Shown: piece after piece, positions 30,021-38,865 of the stretch
Layout: each line of letters opens with the position of its first letter
Position numbering within the stretch: position 1 is the stretch's first letter
Source: an uncultured Bacteroidales bacterium
Lineage (GTDB): Bacteria; Bacteroidota; Bacteroidia; Bacteroidales; P3
Direction of reading: 5' to 3'
Assembly (NCBI GenBank): GCA_946401725.1
Contig: CAMIVE010000005.1
Location: 1-64,000, forward strand
Length of the DNA stretch: 64,000 nucleotides
Notes under the pieces: generated by a model
Databases searched by the model: none
What the model was told of the DNA's origin: nothing
What the model saw: only the letters and a program-made list of their open reading frames with translations
Position numbers and translations under genes: made by a program

Positions 30021-31556
30021 ATGAAAAAGACTTTTCTGGTTTTAATCATCACACTCTTCACACTGGCGGCAGCGAGCCTGATGGTGGTGCAGTATGTGCA
30101 GATGAAACGAACCGTCACCGTTAGCGACAACCTATTCAATATCAGCGTAAACAACGCGATGGACGATATGATTGAACAGCTGAATCGGCTGAAGGTTGAG
30201 GATTATATCGGACAGCAAGACCGTTACATGCTGCTCAAATACAAACGCGTGGAAGAGCTGAACGACAAGATGCAACAGATTGTCAAAGAAAACTACGCCG
30301 TTTTTTACGACACCAATCTGGTGGAGGTTGGTGTGACGATGCAGGACAGTGTCCGGCTACTTCGCGGAGCGGTGGTTTCAGCAACCGACTCCCAAGCTAT
30401 AGCCAGTTACAACACACTGCTTGCCACAAGAGACCGACTGCAAAACGGGAAAGACTTCTACAACCAGTTTGTGAGTGACATTTCGGAATATGTGGTGGAC
30501 AACATCATGACATCGAGCAGTTTCAACCATGAATTGCTGGATTCACTGATCACCGACAAGCTGATGGTCAACGGTGTGGACATCGCCCCCTATATCGGAA
30601 TCTACGACCGTACCAACAACACCTTTCTGTATTGCAACACCAAAGGGCAGGAACAGAAGCTGCGCGACTCCCCTTTCAAATACCGTTTCCATCCCGACGG
30701 GATGATGTCACCCAACGAGTACTTTATTGTACTGCAGTTTCCCCTCTCCTCTTTGCTGCTGAAAGAGAACTCCACCCTTTATTTCGTCATCAGCTTTGTG
30801 CTGGTCTTTCTGATTCTGCTGTTATTCCTGCTTTCCATGCGTACCATTGTGAAGCAGGAGAAGCTGGACGAGATGAAGACAGACTTCATCAGCAATATGA
30901 CGCATGAGATCAAGACCCCTCTGGCCACCATCAGCCTGGCCTGTGAGATGTTACAAGACCCCAGCGTCAGCACTGACCCGTCGAGCAACGGAAACTTCAT
31001 CGGCATCATCAACGAGGAGAGTCGACGCATGCGGCTGCTTGTCGACACCATTCTGCAGAATGCCAAGATGTCGAACAAGAATTTCTCCATGAATCCCCAG
31101 GAAATCGACCTGCACAAAATCATCGAGAAAGTCATCCAAAGTTTTGCCATCAAGATTGACAGCCGAGGCGGTTCACTGACCTGCAATCTACAAGCCAATC
31201 CTCCTATTCTGTGGGGTGACGAGCTGCACATCACCAATCTGGTCTACAATCTGATAGACAATGCCGTGAAATACTCCACCGACAAACTGGACATCCTACT
31301 GGAGACCCGAATCGAGGGAGACAAAATCGTACTGAGTGTTGCGGACCACGGTATCGGCATCAGCAAAGAGGACCAGAAACACATATTCGAGAAATTCTAC
31401 CGCGTATCCACCGGCAACGTCCACAACGTCAAAGGGTTCGGCATCGGATTAAACTACGTGTGGCAAGTAGTCAAACTGCATAACGGAGAAATTGCCGTGG
31501 ACAGCACTGTTGGAGCGGGATCCACATTCACCATCACACTGCCAAAAGAGGAATAA
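30021..31556 (+). CDS. Membrane sensor histidine kinase (RprX-like)
   Basis: A 511-residue sensor kinase. It has a first transmembrane helix (residues ~4-26), a periplasmic sensor region (~27-250) with a coiled-coil-like start, and a second helix (~253-276). The phospho-acceptor is His295 in FISNMTHEIKTPLATIS. The ATPase domain has N-box NLVYNLIDNAVKYS, G1 DHGIGIS, F-box FEKFYRV and G2 GFGIGLNYV. There is no HAMP domain, as in Bacteroidota RprX-type kinases. No response regulator is next to it. The following gene, a WG-repeat lipoprotein, starts 22 bases downstream, so it may be functionally linked. Confidence 0.92.
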   Translation: MKKTFLVLIITLFTLAAASLMVVQYVQMKRTVTVSDNLFNISVNNAMDDMIEQLNRLKVEDYIGQQDRYMLLKYKRVEELNDKMQQIVKENYAVFYDTNLVEVGVTMQDSVRLLRGAVVSATDSQAIASYNTLLATRDRLQNGKDFYNQFVSDISEYVVDNIMTSSSFNHELLDSLITDKLMVNGVDIAPYIGIYDRTNNTFLYCNTKGQEQKLRDSPFKYRFHPDGMMSPNEYFIVLQFPLSSLLLKENSTLYFVISFVLVFLILLLFLLSMRTIVKQEKLDEMKTDFISNMTHEIKTPLATISLACEMLQDPSVSTDPSSNGNFIGIINEESRRMRLLVDTILQNAKMSNKNFSMNPQEIDLHKIIEKVIQSFAIKIDSRGGSLTCNLQANPPILWGDELHITNLVYNLIDNAVKYSTDKLDILLETRIEGDKIVLSVADHGIGISKEDQKHIFEKFYRVSTGNVHNVKGFGIGLNYVWQVVKLHNGEIAVDSTVGAGSTFTITLPKEE

Positions 31557-31578
31557 TAGTTATCAAAACAATATACTC

Positions 31579-32700
31579 ATGAAAAAAACAATATTATTTT
31601 TGATTTTATCAACAGTAATGCTGACCTTCTCGTCGTGCCATTCAAGAGAAGAATCCACCACGGATGCACTCTTTGCTGTCGTAGTAGACGGGAAGTACGG
31701 CTATATCGACCAGAAGGGAAATATCGTGATTGAGCCGCAGTTTGACTGGGCAGATGACTTTTATGAAGGGTTCGCACAGGTATGTGTCAACGACCTTTAC
31801 GGATTCATCGACAAAAGCGGGAAAATGGTTGTTGAACCCCAGTACGGTATGGCGAGAAATTTCTCCGAGGGACTGGCTGCCGTTCAAGTCAAAGACAGTT
31901 CGAACGCCGGCGTTTCCAAATGGGGCTTTATCGACACTACCGGAAAGATGGTGATTGCGCCGCAGTTCTACGATGTCTCAGACTTCTCGGAAGGGCTGGC
32001 ACAGGTGAGAATGGGGGACAAGAACCCCGGGAAATGTGGCTATATCGACAAAAAAGGAGCAATCGTCATCAGTCCACTGTATGACATGGCCGAGGATTTT
32101 GTGGAAGGGCTGGCATATGTGACCATAGACGAAAGCAACAGATTTATCGATTCCACCGGCAAGACCGTATTCGAGCTCTATTACAAAGAATATGATATCA
32201 ATGCGGATGAAGTCGGTGAAAAAAATGGCTTCAATGCAGGTGCCAATAATTATTCCGAGGGGCTGTCGGCCGTGTGGGTCAACACCGACAATATCGACGG
32301 CGAATGGGGCTTTGTGGACAAAACCGGAAAATTTGTTATTGAACCACAATTTTTCGATGCAGGGGACTTCTCCGAAGGGTTGGCAAGAATTACAAACGAC
32401 GGTTGTGTGGATGGAATGAGTGGTTATATAGACAAAACTGGAAAAACAAAAATCGAACAAAAGTATTATGGTGCTGAGGATTTCTCCGAAGGATTGGCTG
32501 CCGTAGAAAACAAAGACAATAAATGGGGTTATATAGACCCCAACGGCAAAATGGTCATCAAACCCCAATTTGACCAAGCGGGCTGCTTTTCCAACGGGCT
32601 GGCATTAGTGATGATTGGGGAAAAGTATGCCTATATCGACAAAAAAGGGACTATCGTTTTCGAATTCTCAGATGTTTTAGATAGGGAATCTCGTTATTGA
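31579..32700 (+). CDS. WG-repeat lipoprotein
   Basis: A 373-residue lipoprotein with a signal peptide and lipobox (LTFSSC, Cys near residue 16). The remainder is about eight or nine WG (beta-hairpin) repeats of roughly 40-50 residues. Each has the pattern (W/Y)G(Y/F)IDKxGKxVIxPQF followed by DFSEGLAxV. WG repeats are thought to mediate binding; no enzyme motif is seen. I chose ATG 31579, which starts the signal peptide. The gene is co-directional with the sensor kinase (22 bases after it). The last repeat is cut short, and a 13-base direct repeat spans the stop codon. Confidence 0.88.
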   Translation: MKKTILFLILSTVMLTFSSCHSREESTTDALFAVVVDGKYGYIDQKGNIVIEPQFDWADDFYEGFAQVCVNDLYGFIDKSGKMVVEPQYGMARNFSEGLAAVQVKDSSNAGVSKWGFIDTTGKMVIAPQFYDVSDFSEGLAQVRMGDKNPGKCGYIDKKGAIVISPLYDMAEDFVEGLAYVTIDESNRFIDSTGKTVFELYYKEYDINADEVGEKNGFNAGANNYSEGLSAVWVNTDNIDGEWGFVDKTGKFVIEPQFFDAGDFSEGLARITNDGCVDGMSGYIDKTGKTKIEQKYYGAEDFSEGLAAVENKDNKWGYIDPNGKMVIKPQFDQAGCFSNGLALVMIGEKYAYIDKKGTIVFEFSDVLDRESRY

Positions 32701-32711
32701 ATTCTCAGATG
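32662..32711. repeat. 13-base direct repeat spanning the end of the WG gene
   Basis: GAATTCTCAGATG occurs at 32662-32674 and again at 32699-32711, straddling the stop codon of the WG-repeat lipoprotein gene. This suggests a small local duplication or a slipped rearrangement at the gene end. Confidence 0.6.
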
Positions 32712-33575
32712 CTATAGAGAAGAGACATCAATCTTAAAATCGTAACAATGGGCTCCACTCAGGTAGAGTCCATTTTCTTTTGCATATTGCAACACCTCCT
32801 TGCGGGTGGTCACAGCCTGCGCGGAATTGTTGTCATAACGGGCACAGCATTCCGGATGGGTCAGCTGGAGGTCCTGTGCATGGAGCAGATCACCCACTAT
32901 CAGATTGTTCCCCACCGTATAGATCGTATGACCCGGCGTGTGTCCCGGAGCCAGACGGGCTGTCACGAGGCCATCGAGCAACCGGTCGCCATCGTTGAAC
33001 GGCTGGACTTGGAGCGCGTAGGAAGCAAGCACCTTCTTCCATAGTGCATTTTGCGACGCCATAGGGCCGTTGTCGTTCCATGCGTTGAACTCGTCCACAG
33101 AGAGATAAATCGTGGCGTTGGGAAATACCGGCTTCCCGTCTTTCAAGAGCCCTCCGATATGGTCGGCATGCAGATGGGTGAGGAAAATGGCATCGATCTC
33201 TTCTGGGCTCACATGCAGATAAGCCAGCTTTTCGAGTAATTTTCCACCCTTGTCGGCACCCAGACCGGCGTCGAAGAGAACCAAATAGTCATCGGATATA
33301 GCCAGATAGACATTGATGGCCGACTTGAACGAGCCTTCGGGAGCCAGACGCTTCAAAAGGCTGTCGGGACAGGAGCCCTTGAAGAGGTCGACCGACATGG
33401 AATTCTCCAGATCGTGAATGCCGGTGACTGTCACTTCGCTGGATTCATTCATGACAGCAATACCGTCGCCATTAGGCTTCACCGTGTCGGAAGAAGCGGA
33501 TTGCGAGGAGTTGGAATGGCATGAAACAAGAGACAATGCCAAGGCGCATACAAAAAAAGGTAAATATTTCATCAT
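32712..33575 (-). CDS. Metallo-beta-lactamase-fold lipoprotein
   Basis: A 287-residue exported lipoprotein (signal peptide with lipobox LSLVSC). The catalytic domain is of the MBL fold: THLHADHIGG carries the HxHxDH metal motif near residue 135. A LAPGHTPGHTIY segment supplies another His, and a final His in SGAHCYDF completes the set. It resembles periplasmic lactonase/hydrolase-like members, but the substrate cannot be told from sequence. It converges with the WG-repeat gene (11-base gap). The atoE gene lies 37 bases upstream on the same strand. Confidence 0.88.
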   Translation of the reverse strand: MMKYLPFFVCALALSLVSCHSNSSQSASSDTVKPNGDGIAVMNESSEVTVTGIHDLENSMSVDLFKGSCPDSLLKRLAPEGSFKSAINVYLAISDDYLVLFDAGLGADKGGKLLEKLAYLHVSPEEIDAIFLTHLHADHIGGLLKDGKPVFPNATIYLSVDEFNAWNDNGPMASQNALWKKVLASYALQVQPFNDGDRLLDGLVTARLAPGHTPGHTIYTVGNNLIVGDLLHAQDLQLTHPECCARYDNNSAQAVTTRKEVLQYAKENGLYLSGAHCYDFKIDVSSL

Positions 33576-33612
33576 TGTTACAACTTATTATTTTATCGTT
33601 ATTGAATCATAA

Positions 33613-34965
33613 TCACAATGCCCAAAGAAGGAGACCCGAGGCGATGATGATACCGCTGACGAAGAGGTCGATGAGACAGAAACCCATGATGTCTTTGGCT
33701 CCCAGCCGGGCGATGGCCAGGGCGGGCAAAGCCCAGAAAGGCTGAATCATATTGGTCCATGCGTCGCCCCAGGCGATAGCCATACCCGTCAATCCGGGAT
33801 CGACACCCAGTTCGCCGCCAGCGGTGAACATGATAGGTGCCTGGATGGCCCAGTGGCCGCCACCCGAAGGGACAAACATGTTGAGCAGAGCGGCACAGAG
33901 GAAAGTAAGCAGCGGATAGGTGACCGGCGACGAGATGCTGATACAGGCATTGCTGATGACCGTACCGAAGCAGATGCCGCTCTCCCCCACCCCCGTGATG
34001 ATACCCATGATGCCTGCATAGAAGGGGAACTGGAGGATGATGCCCGCCGCACCTGAAGCCGCCTTGCCGAAAGCACGCACATAGGCCAGCGGTGTGCGGT
34101 GGAAGAAAATTCCTAGAAAAAGGAAAAGCATGATGACCGTCCCCAAGTCGAACGCACCGCCCCGGAAACCGAGATGAATCACCAGATAGGCGCCACCCAG
34201 CAGGACGACAAGCAGCGAGAGCAAACGGCTATGCTCCAGTTTTTCGGCAGGGGTGGACGGTTTGACAGGTGCCGGCGGCTCCTCCTCGACGAGCAAATCG
34301 GGATTGACGGCGACCACAGCGTCCCCCTTGGGGTGCATCAGCGTGTTGACCACCGTGATGGCGACGATAACCAGCACCACCATAGCCAGATTGATAGGAT
34401 GGAGGATGGTGTGCGAAATGGCAAGCGGATCGACAATGGCGTTGCTGGTGGCGTTGGCGAGATCGGGACCCGGGGTGGCCAGCTTGAGCGGCACGGAACC
34501 CGAGAGACCCGCATGCCAGACCACAAAGCCGCTATAGGCGGAGGCTATCAGCAGCCGGTAGTCGACACCTTGCAGCCGACGGGCAATCTCCTTGGCAAAA
34601 ACGACACCCACAATGAGGCCGAATCCCCAGTTGAGCCAGCAGGCGACAGCCGACACCACGGTAACCAATGCGATAGCAGCTGCCGGCGATTTAGGAACCG
34701 ATGCCAAGCGGGCGATGGCTTTTTTCAACAAGGGAGCGGATGCCAGTGCAGACCCCGTAACGAGCACCAAGGCCATCTGCATGGCGAAATCGAGCAAGCC
34801 CCACACGCCGCCGCCCCAGTTGGCGACGACCTCGACAGGCGATTGCCGGCAGATAGGCATAGCCAAAAGGGCTGCCGCGAAGGTGAGAAGTATGGCGAAA
34901 AGGAAAGGTTCAGGCATCCAGCGCTGGACCATTTTGACAGAACCGTTGATGAGTTTTTGGAACAT
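33613..34965 (-). CDS. atoE: Short-chain fatty acid transporter, AtoE family
   Basis: A 450-residue polytopic membrane protein with about 12 hydrophobic segments. It matches the AtoE/TIGR00366 short-chain fatty acid transporter family. Visible marks are SVKMVQRWMPEPFLFAILL near the N-terminus, WGFGLIVGVVFAKEIARR around residue 115, and the FVPSGGGHWAIQAP loop in the C-terminal half. It is thought to move acetoacetate, butyrate or related acids. It fits the CoA-transferase and lysine-fermentation genes 10 kb away functionally, though not by operon. The leader carries two CTATCAAC blocks. Confidence 0.92.
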   Translation of the reverse strand: MFQKLINGSVKMVQRWMPEPFLFAILLTFAAALLAMPICRQSPVEVVANWGGGVWGLLDFAMQMALVLVTGSALASAPLLKKAIARLASVPKSPAAAIALVTVVSAVACWLNWGFGLIVGVVFAKEIARRLQGVDYRLLIASAYSGFVVWHAGLSGSVPLKLATPGPDLANATSNAIVDPLAISHTILHPINLAMVVLVIVAITVVNTLMHPKGDAVVAVNPDLLVEEEPPAPVKPSTPAEKLEHSRLLSLLVVLLGGAYLVIHLGFRGGAFDLGTVIMLFLFLGIFFHRTPLAYVRAFGKAASGAAGIILQFPFYAGIMGIITGVGESGICFGTVISNACISISSPVTYPLLTFLCAALLNMFVPSGGGHWAIQAPIMFTAGGELGVDPGLTGMAIAWGDAWTNMIQPFWALPALAIARLGAKDIMGFCLIDLFVSGIIIASGLLLWAL

Positions 34966-34978
34966 GGGAGGGTGAGAT

Positions 34979-34998
34979 GTTGATAGGTTGATAGGGTT
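34979..34998 (-). repeat. CTATCAAC-block leader element upstream of atoE
   Basis: The minus strand reads AACCCTATCAACCTATCAAC, a tandem of CTATCAA-type heptamers, 14 bases upstream of the atoE ATG. The second half matches the leader motif before the AKR and glycosyltransferase genes. Confidence 0.55.
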
Positions 34999-35012
34999 AA
35001 TAAGACGGTGGG

Positions 35013-35702
35013 TTATTTTGTTGGGGAGTGTTTGTGGATAAGGGGAAGGATTTCATTTTCGAAGATGTCGATACGGATGATGCGATAATGCTGACGGTAG
35101 GTGCTGTTGAAGCGCTTGCTGTGGTGCACGGCATAGTTGCCCGAGGCGAGGGTTTGGGCTATGGCGACACTGTCGGCCTCGAGGTTGCCCGGAAGAGGGT
35201 CGAGCTGGCGGATGTCGGCCGTCGCCCGGTTCCAGAACGCCTTCCAATACTCCAGGCCTTCGGTTGTTTGGAAAGTGTTTTCCCTGTCTTGTTTCGCGCT
35301 GCGGAGCAGCGCTGAGACAAACACCGCCATCGGGACGATGCCTGAACGGACGTAATTGATGTCGACACGCACATAGCGGCCCAGCAAGCCGGTGCCATAG
35401 TAGAATAGTGGGCGCTCCCAATCGGCCGAGTCGGCGTGGGCCATCTCGTAGTTGATATAGTTCACCGCGCCCATAGAGTCGGTGATCAGGTGTTCGGGAC
35501 CGAAATAGTCCTGGAAGAAGGATTTGTAGAGGTCGCGCAGGTCCGATTCGGGGAAATCGTCCATATAATTCTGGAGACACTGATGGAGGGTCCTGTCGAC
35601 CGGATAGTATGCCATCTGGAAAAGGGGATGGTCAACCTGGGCATGGGCAAAGCACCCTACCAGGACAGTCAATACAAAACTGAGGACAAACCTTTTAACC
35701 AT
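35013..35702 (-). CDS. Exported protein of unknown function
   Basis: A 229-residue protein starting at ATG 35702 with a signal peptide (MVKRFVLSFVLTVLVG, ending CFAHAQ). The mature part is mixed helical. It has a FFQDYFGPEHLITDSMGAVN segment and a basic C-terminal block around YRQHYRIIRIDIFENEI. I do not recognise the family. A longer frame beginning at 35810 is unlikely because it buries the signal peptide. A -7 element lies 25 bases upstream of the start (plus 35727-35734). The gene is divergent from the exported protein at 35815. Confidence 0.7.
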   Translation of the reverse strand: MVKRFVLSFVLTVLVGCFAHAQVDHPLFQMAYYPVDRTLHQCLQNYMDDFPESDLRDLYKSFFQDYFGPEHLITDSMGAVNYINYEMAHADSADWERPLFYYGTGLLGRYVRVDINYVRSGIVPMAVFVSALLRSAKQDRENTFQTTEGLEYWKAFWNRATADIRQLDPLPGNLEADSVAIAQTLASGNYAVHHSKRFNSTYRQHYRIIRIDIFENEILPLIHKHSPTK

Positions 35703-35726
35703 TTTCCAGCGGATTTGTTTCGGATG

Positions 35727-35734
35727 CAAAGTTA
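35727..35734 (-). promoter_or_regulatory. Bacteroidota -7 element, minus strand of the divergent region
   Basis: The minus strand reads TAACTTTG, an exact TAnnTTTG match. It would give a leader of about 17 bases to the ATG at 35702. A -33 element is not evident. Confidence 0.55.
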
Positions 35735-35786
35735 CATAAAAAATGTTATAATCATTAGCGGCCTCCCCTATTTCGATTTTTCTTCG

Positions 35787-35794
35787 TATTTTTG
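35787..35794 (+). promoter_or_regulatory. Bacteroidota -7 element, plus strand of the divergent region
   Basis: TATTTTTG matches TAnnTTTG, 20 bases before the ATG at 35815. It would give a leader of about 14 bases. Together with the element at 35727 it forms a compact divergent promoter pair. Confidence 0.5.
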
Positions 35795-35814
35795 CAGTCA
35801 AAATAATCACGACA

Positions 35815-36420
35815 ATGAAAAAACAAATTCTCTCTATTCTTTTGTTTGTGGCGATGTTTGTTCCGGCAATGGCCGATTCGCCGCTGACGAGTACGGTATG
35901 GTGGAAACACTATGCCAAAAACAAAGTCATTGTAGAGGCCAGCGAATCGGGCTGCACAGAAAAGGTGATGGATTTGATTTGCGGCGAGAAGAACCCGTTG
36001 GAGCTTCGACTGGCAGCGGTCAACGCGCTGGGATGGGCCTTCGAGGGACAGAACAACTACGAACGCTGTCTGGACTACTACATGAAGAAATACCCGCTGG
36101 CGATGGATGACGAGGAGAACCCCTCCTCCGCCGAGACGATATGCGTGTTCGCCTACCTGATGGCGCTGGACAACTACTTCGAAGTCGACATGGCGCTGGG
36201 TATGGCCACCAAAGCCGAGGAGATGAAGCCCTCAAGCAAGGGCATTGCACTCATCAAGGCACTGATTTCGGCACAAATCATCATGAACGACAACTGGTGC
36301 GAGGTCTACAAGGTGGTGGCAAAAGCTGCCTACGACCGCAAGCTGGACAAAGACGTTTCGGACGCCATGGTGGAAGAGATCATGGACTACATCATGGGAT
36401 ATCTGGACTACTGCAAGTAA
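35815..36420 (+). CDS. Exported helical repeat-like protein of unknown function
   Basis: A 201-residue protein with a signal peptide (MKKQILSILLFVAMFVPAMA). The rest is helical and TPR/HEAT-like, with ELRLAAVNALGWAFEGQNNY and VDMALGMATKAEEMKPSS. No enzyme motif is visible. It is nine bases upstream of the TonB receptor gene and four genes in this stretch run the same way. It may act with the receptor and the DUF4249 lipoprotein in one uptake system; that is inference from position. Confidence 0.75.
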   Translation: MKKQILSILLFVAMFVPAMADSPLTSTVWWKHYAKNKVIVEASESGCTEKVMDLICGEKNPLELRLAAVNALGWAFEGQNNYERCLDYYMKKYPLAMDDEENPSSAETICVFAYLMALDNYFEVDMALGMATKAEEMKPSSKGIALIKALISAQIIMNDNWCEVYKVVAKAAYDRKLDKDVSDAMVEEIMDYIMGYLDYCK

Positions 36421-36429
36421 CAGGTATTG

Positions 36430-38862
36430 ATGTCGATTGGAAACAAACATACGGTGCTGTTGTTTTTGCTTCTCGCCTTCGGCTGGGGAGCGAAGGGGCA
36501 GCATTACACCATCAGCGGAAGCGTGACCGACTCGACGAGCGGCGAGACCTTGATAGGCGCCACGGTGATGGACATTCGCAGCGGCAAGGGGACACGCACC
36601 AACGAGCAGGGGCGCTTCTCGCTGACGCTGCATAGCGACAGTGTGGATTTGCGGGTGAGCTACGTGGGCTACCAAAGCCAGCGGGAACTGCTGCTGCTGA
36701 AGAGCAACCTGAAACGCGTCTATCGGCTGCAGTCGAGCGTGACACTGAAAAAAGTGGTGGTGCGCGGGGAACGCATCGCCGGTGCCGAGTCGTCGCAGAT
36801 GAGCGCGATGGAGATACCGATAGAGCAGATAAAGTCCGTACCCGTCCTGTTCGGCGAAGCCGACATCGTGAAAGCGCTGCAGTTACTGCCCGGAGTCCAG
36901 AGCGGCTCGGAGGGGAACAGCGGCTTCTATGTACGCGGCGGCGGACCCGACGAGAACCTCTTCCTTCTCGACGGTGTGCCGCTCTACAATGTGAGCCACA
37001 TGGGTGGTTTCTTTTCGGCGTTCAACACCGACGCGGTGAAGAACGTGACACTATACAAAGGGAGTTTCCCCGCCCATTTCGGCGGACGACTCTCCAGCGT
37101 GCTTGACGTGACCACCAACAACGGCAACGACAAGCAGCTGCACGGCAACGCCTCAATAGGCTTCATCTCCGCCAAGCTCAGCCTCGAAGGGCCCATCAAG
37201 AACGAAAAGACCACCTTCTGCCTCTCGGGACGGCGCACCTATGCCGACTTCCTACTGCAGCCGCTGGTGAAACGGCTGGCCGACCGGAGCGAATACAAAC
37301 TGCGGGCGGGCTACTATTTCTACGATATCAACGGTAAGCTGACCCACCGGTTCAGCGACCGCAGCCGCCTCTTTGCAAGCCTGTACCTGGGAAGCGACGT
37401 GGTCTACACACGCATCCGCACGCTGGCCACCGACGTGCAGGAGCAGTTTCTGAACTTTGACAACAAATGGGGCAATATCGTCACCTCCGTGCGGTGGAAC
37501 TATGAGCTGGGTCCCCGACTCTTCATGAATATCACCGGGGCATTCACGCAGTACCGCAACAATATCCATGTAGCCTACGAGACCGAGACAGCCGCCACAG
37601 AAGAGACCGAGGGCGAAGCCAGCGAGTTCAAGATGGACTACCTGTCGAAGATAGATGATGTGACCCTGAAGGCCGATTTCGACTTCACGCCCAATCCCAA
37701 CCACCTGGTGAAGTTCGGCGCAGGCTACATCCACCATCATTTCCTGCCCGAGGTATCGAGCGCCCATCTGGACGCCTACAGCGCGGCGCAGATGAACAGC
37801 TCCTTCCTGCTCGACACCTCCGTGAACTCCGACGCCATACCCGCAGAGGAAGCCACCCTATACATCGAAGACGACTGGAGCCTGAACGAAGTGGTGAAAA
37901 TCAACGGTGGACTGAATCTGAGCGGCTTCGCGGTAGACGGCACCTTCTACCCCACCCTGCAGCCCCGCCTGTCGGGAAGGGTGCTGCTGGGCGAAGGCAT
38001 GTCGCTCAAAGCAGGCTACTCTTACATGACCCAGTTCATGCACCTGCTGTCGACCACCAGCGTCAGCATGCCCACCGACCTGTGGGTGCCGGTGACAAGA
38101 ACTGTGAAGCCGATGTACGCCCACCAGTGGGCGGCGGGCTTCTTTTACGAGAACAGCAAAATAGGTGATTTCTCGGTCGAAGGCTACTACAAGCAGATGA
38201 GCAACCTGCTGGAATACAAGGACGGCGCCTCCTTCTGGGGCAGCAGCGAAAGCTGGGAGGAGAAAGTGGTGATGGGAGACGGATGGGCCTATGGGGTCGA
38301 ATTTCTGCTGCAAAGGAACATCGGCAACCTGACAGGATGGATAGGCTACACCTGGAGTAAGACGATGCGCCAGTTCGACCGACCGGGACAAGAAATCAAC
38401 GAAGGGAAGCCCTTCCCCGCCAAATACGACCGGCGACACGACCTCAGCATCGTGGTGAGCTACAAGGTGAGCGAGAAGATAGATGTGAGCGCCACGTGGG
38501 TTTACAGCACCGGTAATGCCGCAACACTGAGCCTGCAGGAATACGCACAGGCGCAGGAGACAGCCAACGAATACGCAGAGGTGGACCCCGAAGGATGGAA
38601 CGGCTACCTGTCGTTACCCAGCGGGAGGAATAATTTCCGCATGCCCGCCTACCACCGCATGGATCTGGGCGTCAATTTCCACCGCCAGTTCAAGAACTGC
38701 TCACGGACCATCAACGTAAGCGTCTACAACCTCTACAACCGGAAGAATCCTTATATGATATACGAAAGCCACGAGTACCAGTACGGCGGATACAACGGAG
38801 CGCTGGTGAAGCTCTCCATCTTCCCCGTCCTGCCCTCTGTGGCCTATACGCTGAAGTTTTGA
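36430..38862 (+). CDS. TonB-dependent receptor
   Basis: An 810-residue outer-membrane receptor. It has a signal peptide (ending WGAKGQ), an N-terminal carboxypeptidase-regulatory-like domain (about 25-110, with GSVTDSTSGETLIGATV), a plug domain (about 120-230, containing FYVRGGGPDENLFLLDGVPL) and a 22-strand-type barrel ending in Phe. I use ATG 36430 rather than the TTG just before it. The plug motif and the adjacent DUF4249 lipoprotein mark it as a Bacteroidota nutrient importer, but the ligand is not known. It is not a SusC/SusD pair, since no SusD homologue follows. Confidence 0.92.
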   Translation: MSIGNKHTVLLFLLLAFGWGAKGQHYTISGSVTDSTSGETLIGATVMDIRSGKGTRTNEQGRFSLTLHSDSVDLRVSYVGYQSQRELLLLKSNLKRVYRLQSSVTLKKVVVRGERIAGAESSQMSAMEIPIEQIKSVPVLFGEADIVKALQLLPGVQSGSEGNSGFYVRGGGPDENLFLLDGVPLYNVSHMGGFFSAFNTDAVKNVTLYKGSFPAHFGGRLSSVLDVTTNNGNDKQLHGNASIGFISAKLSLEGPIKNEKTTFCLSGRRTYADFLLQPLVKRLADRSEYKLRAGYYFYDINGKLTHRFSDRSRLFASLYLGSDVVYTRIRTLATDVQEQFLNFDNKWGNIVTSVRWNYELGPRLFMNITGAFTQYRNNIHVAYETETAATEETEGEASEFKMDYLSKIDDVTLKADFDFTPNPNHLVKFGAGYIHHHFLPEVSSAHLDAYSAAQMNSSFLLDTSVNSDAIPAEEATLYIEDDWSLNEVVKINGGLNLSGFAVDGTFYPTLQPRLSGRVLLGEGMSLKAGYSYMTQFMHLLSTTSVSMPTDLWVPVTRTVKPMYAHQWAAGFFYENSKIGDFSVEGYYKQMSNLLEYKDGASFWGSSESWEEKVVMGDGWAYGVEFLLQRNIGNLTGWIGYTWSKTMRQFDRPGQEINEGKPFPAKYDRRHDLSIVVSYKVSEKIDVSATWVYSTGNAATLSLQEYAQAQETANEYAEVDPEGWNGYLSLPSGRNNFRMPAYHRMDLGVNFHRQFKNCSRTINVSVYNLYNRKNPYMIYESHEYQYGGYNGALVKLSIFPVLPSVAYTLKF

Positions 38863-38865
38863 TTT

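Noticed and set aside
31579..32700. Tandem repeats in the WG gene considered as a CRISPR-like array
   Set aside because: Repeats are protein-level WG units in a continuous reading frame, with variable DNA and no spacer structure.
33613..34965. AtoE as part of the kam operon
   Set aside because: It lies 10 kb away behind other transcription units and terminators; only a functional link is plausible.
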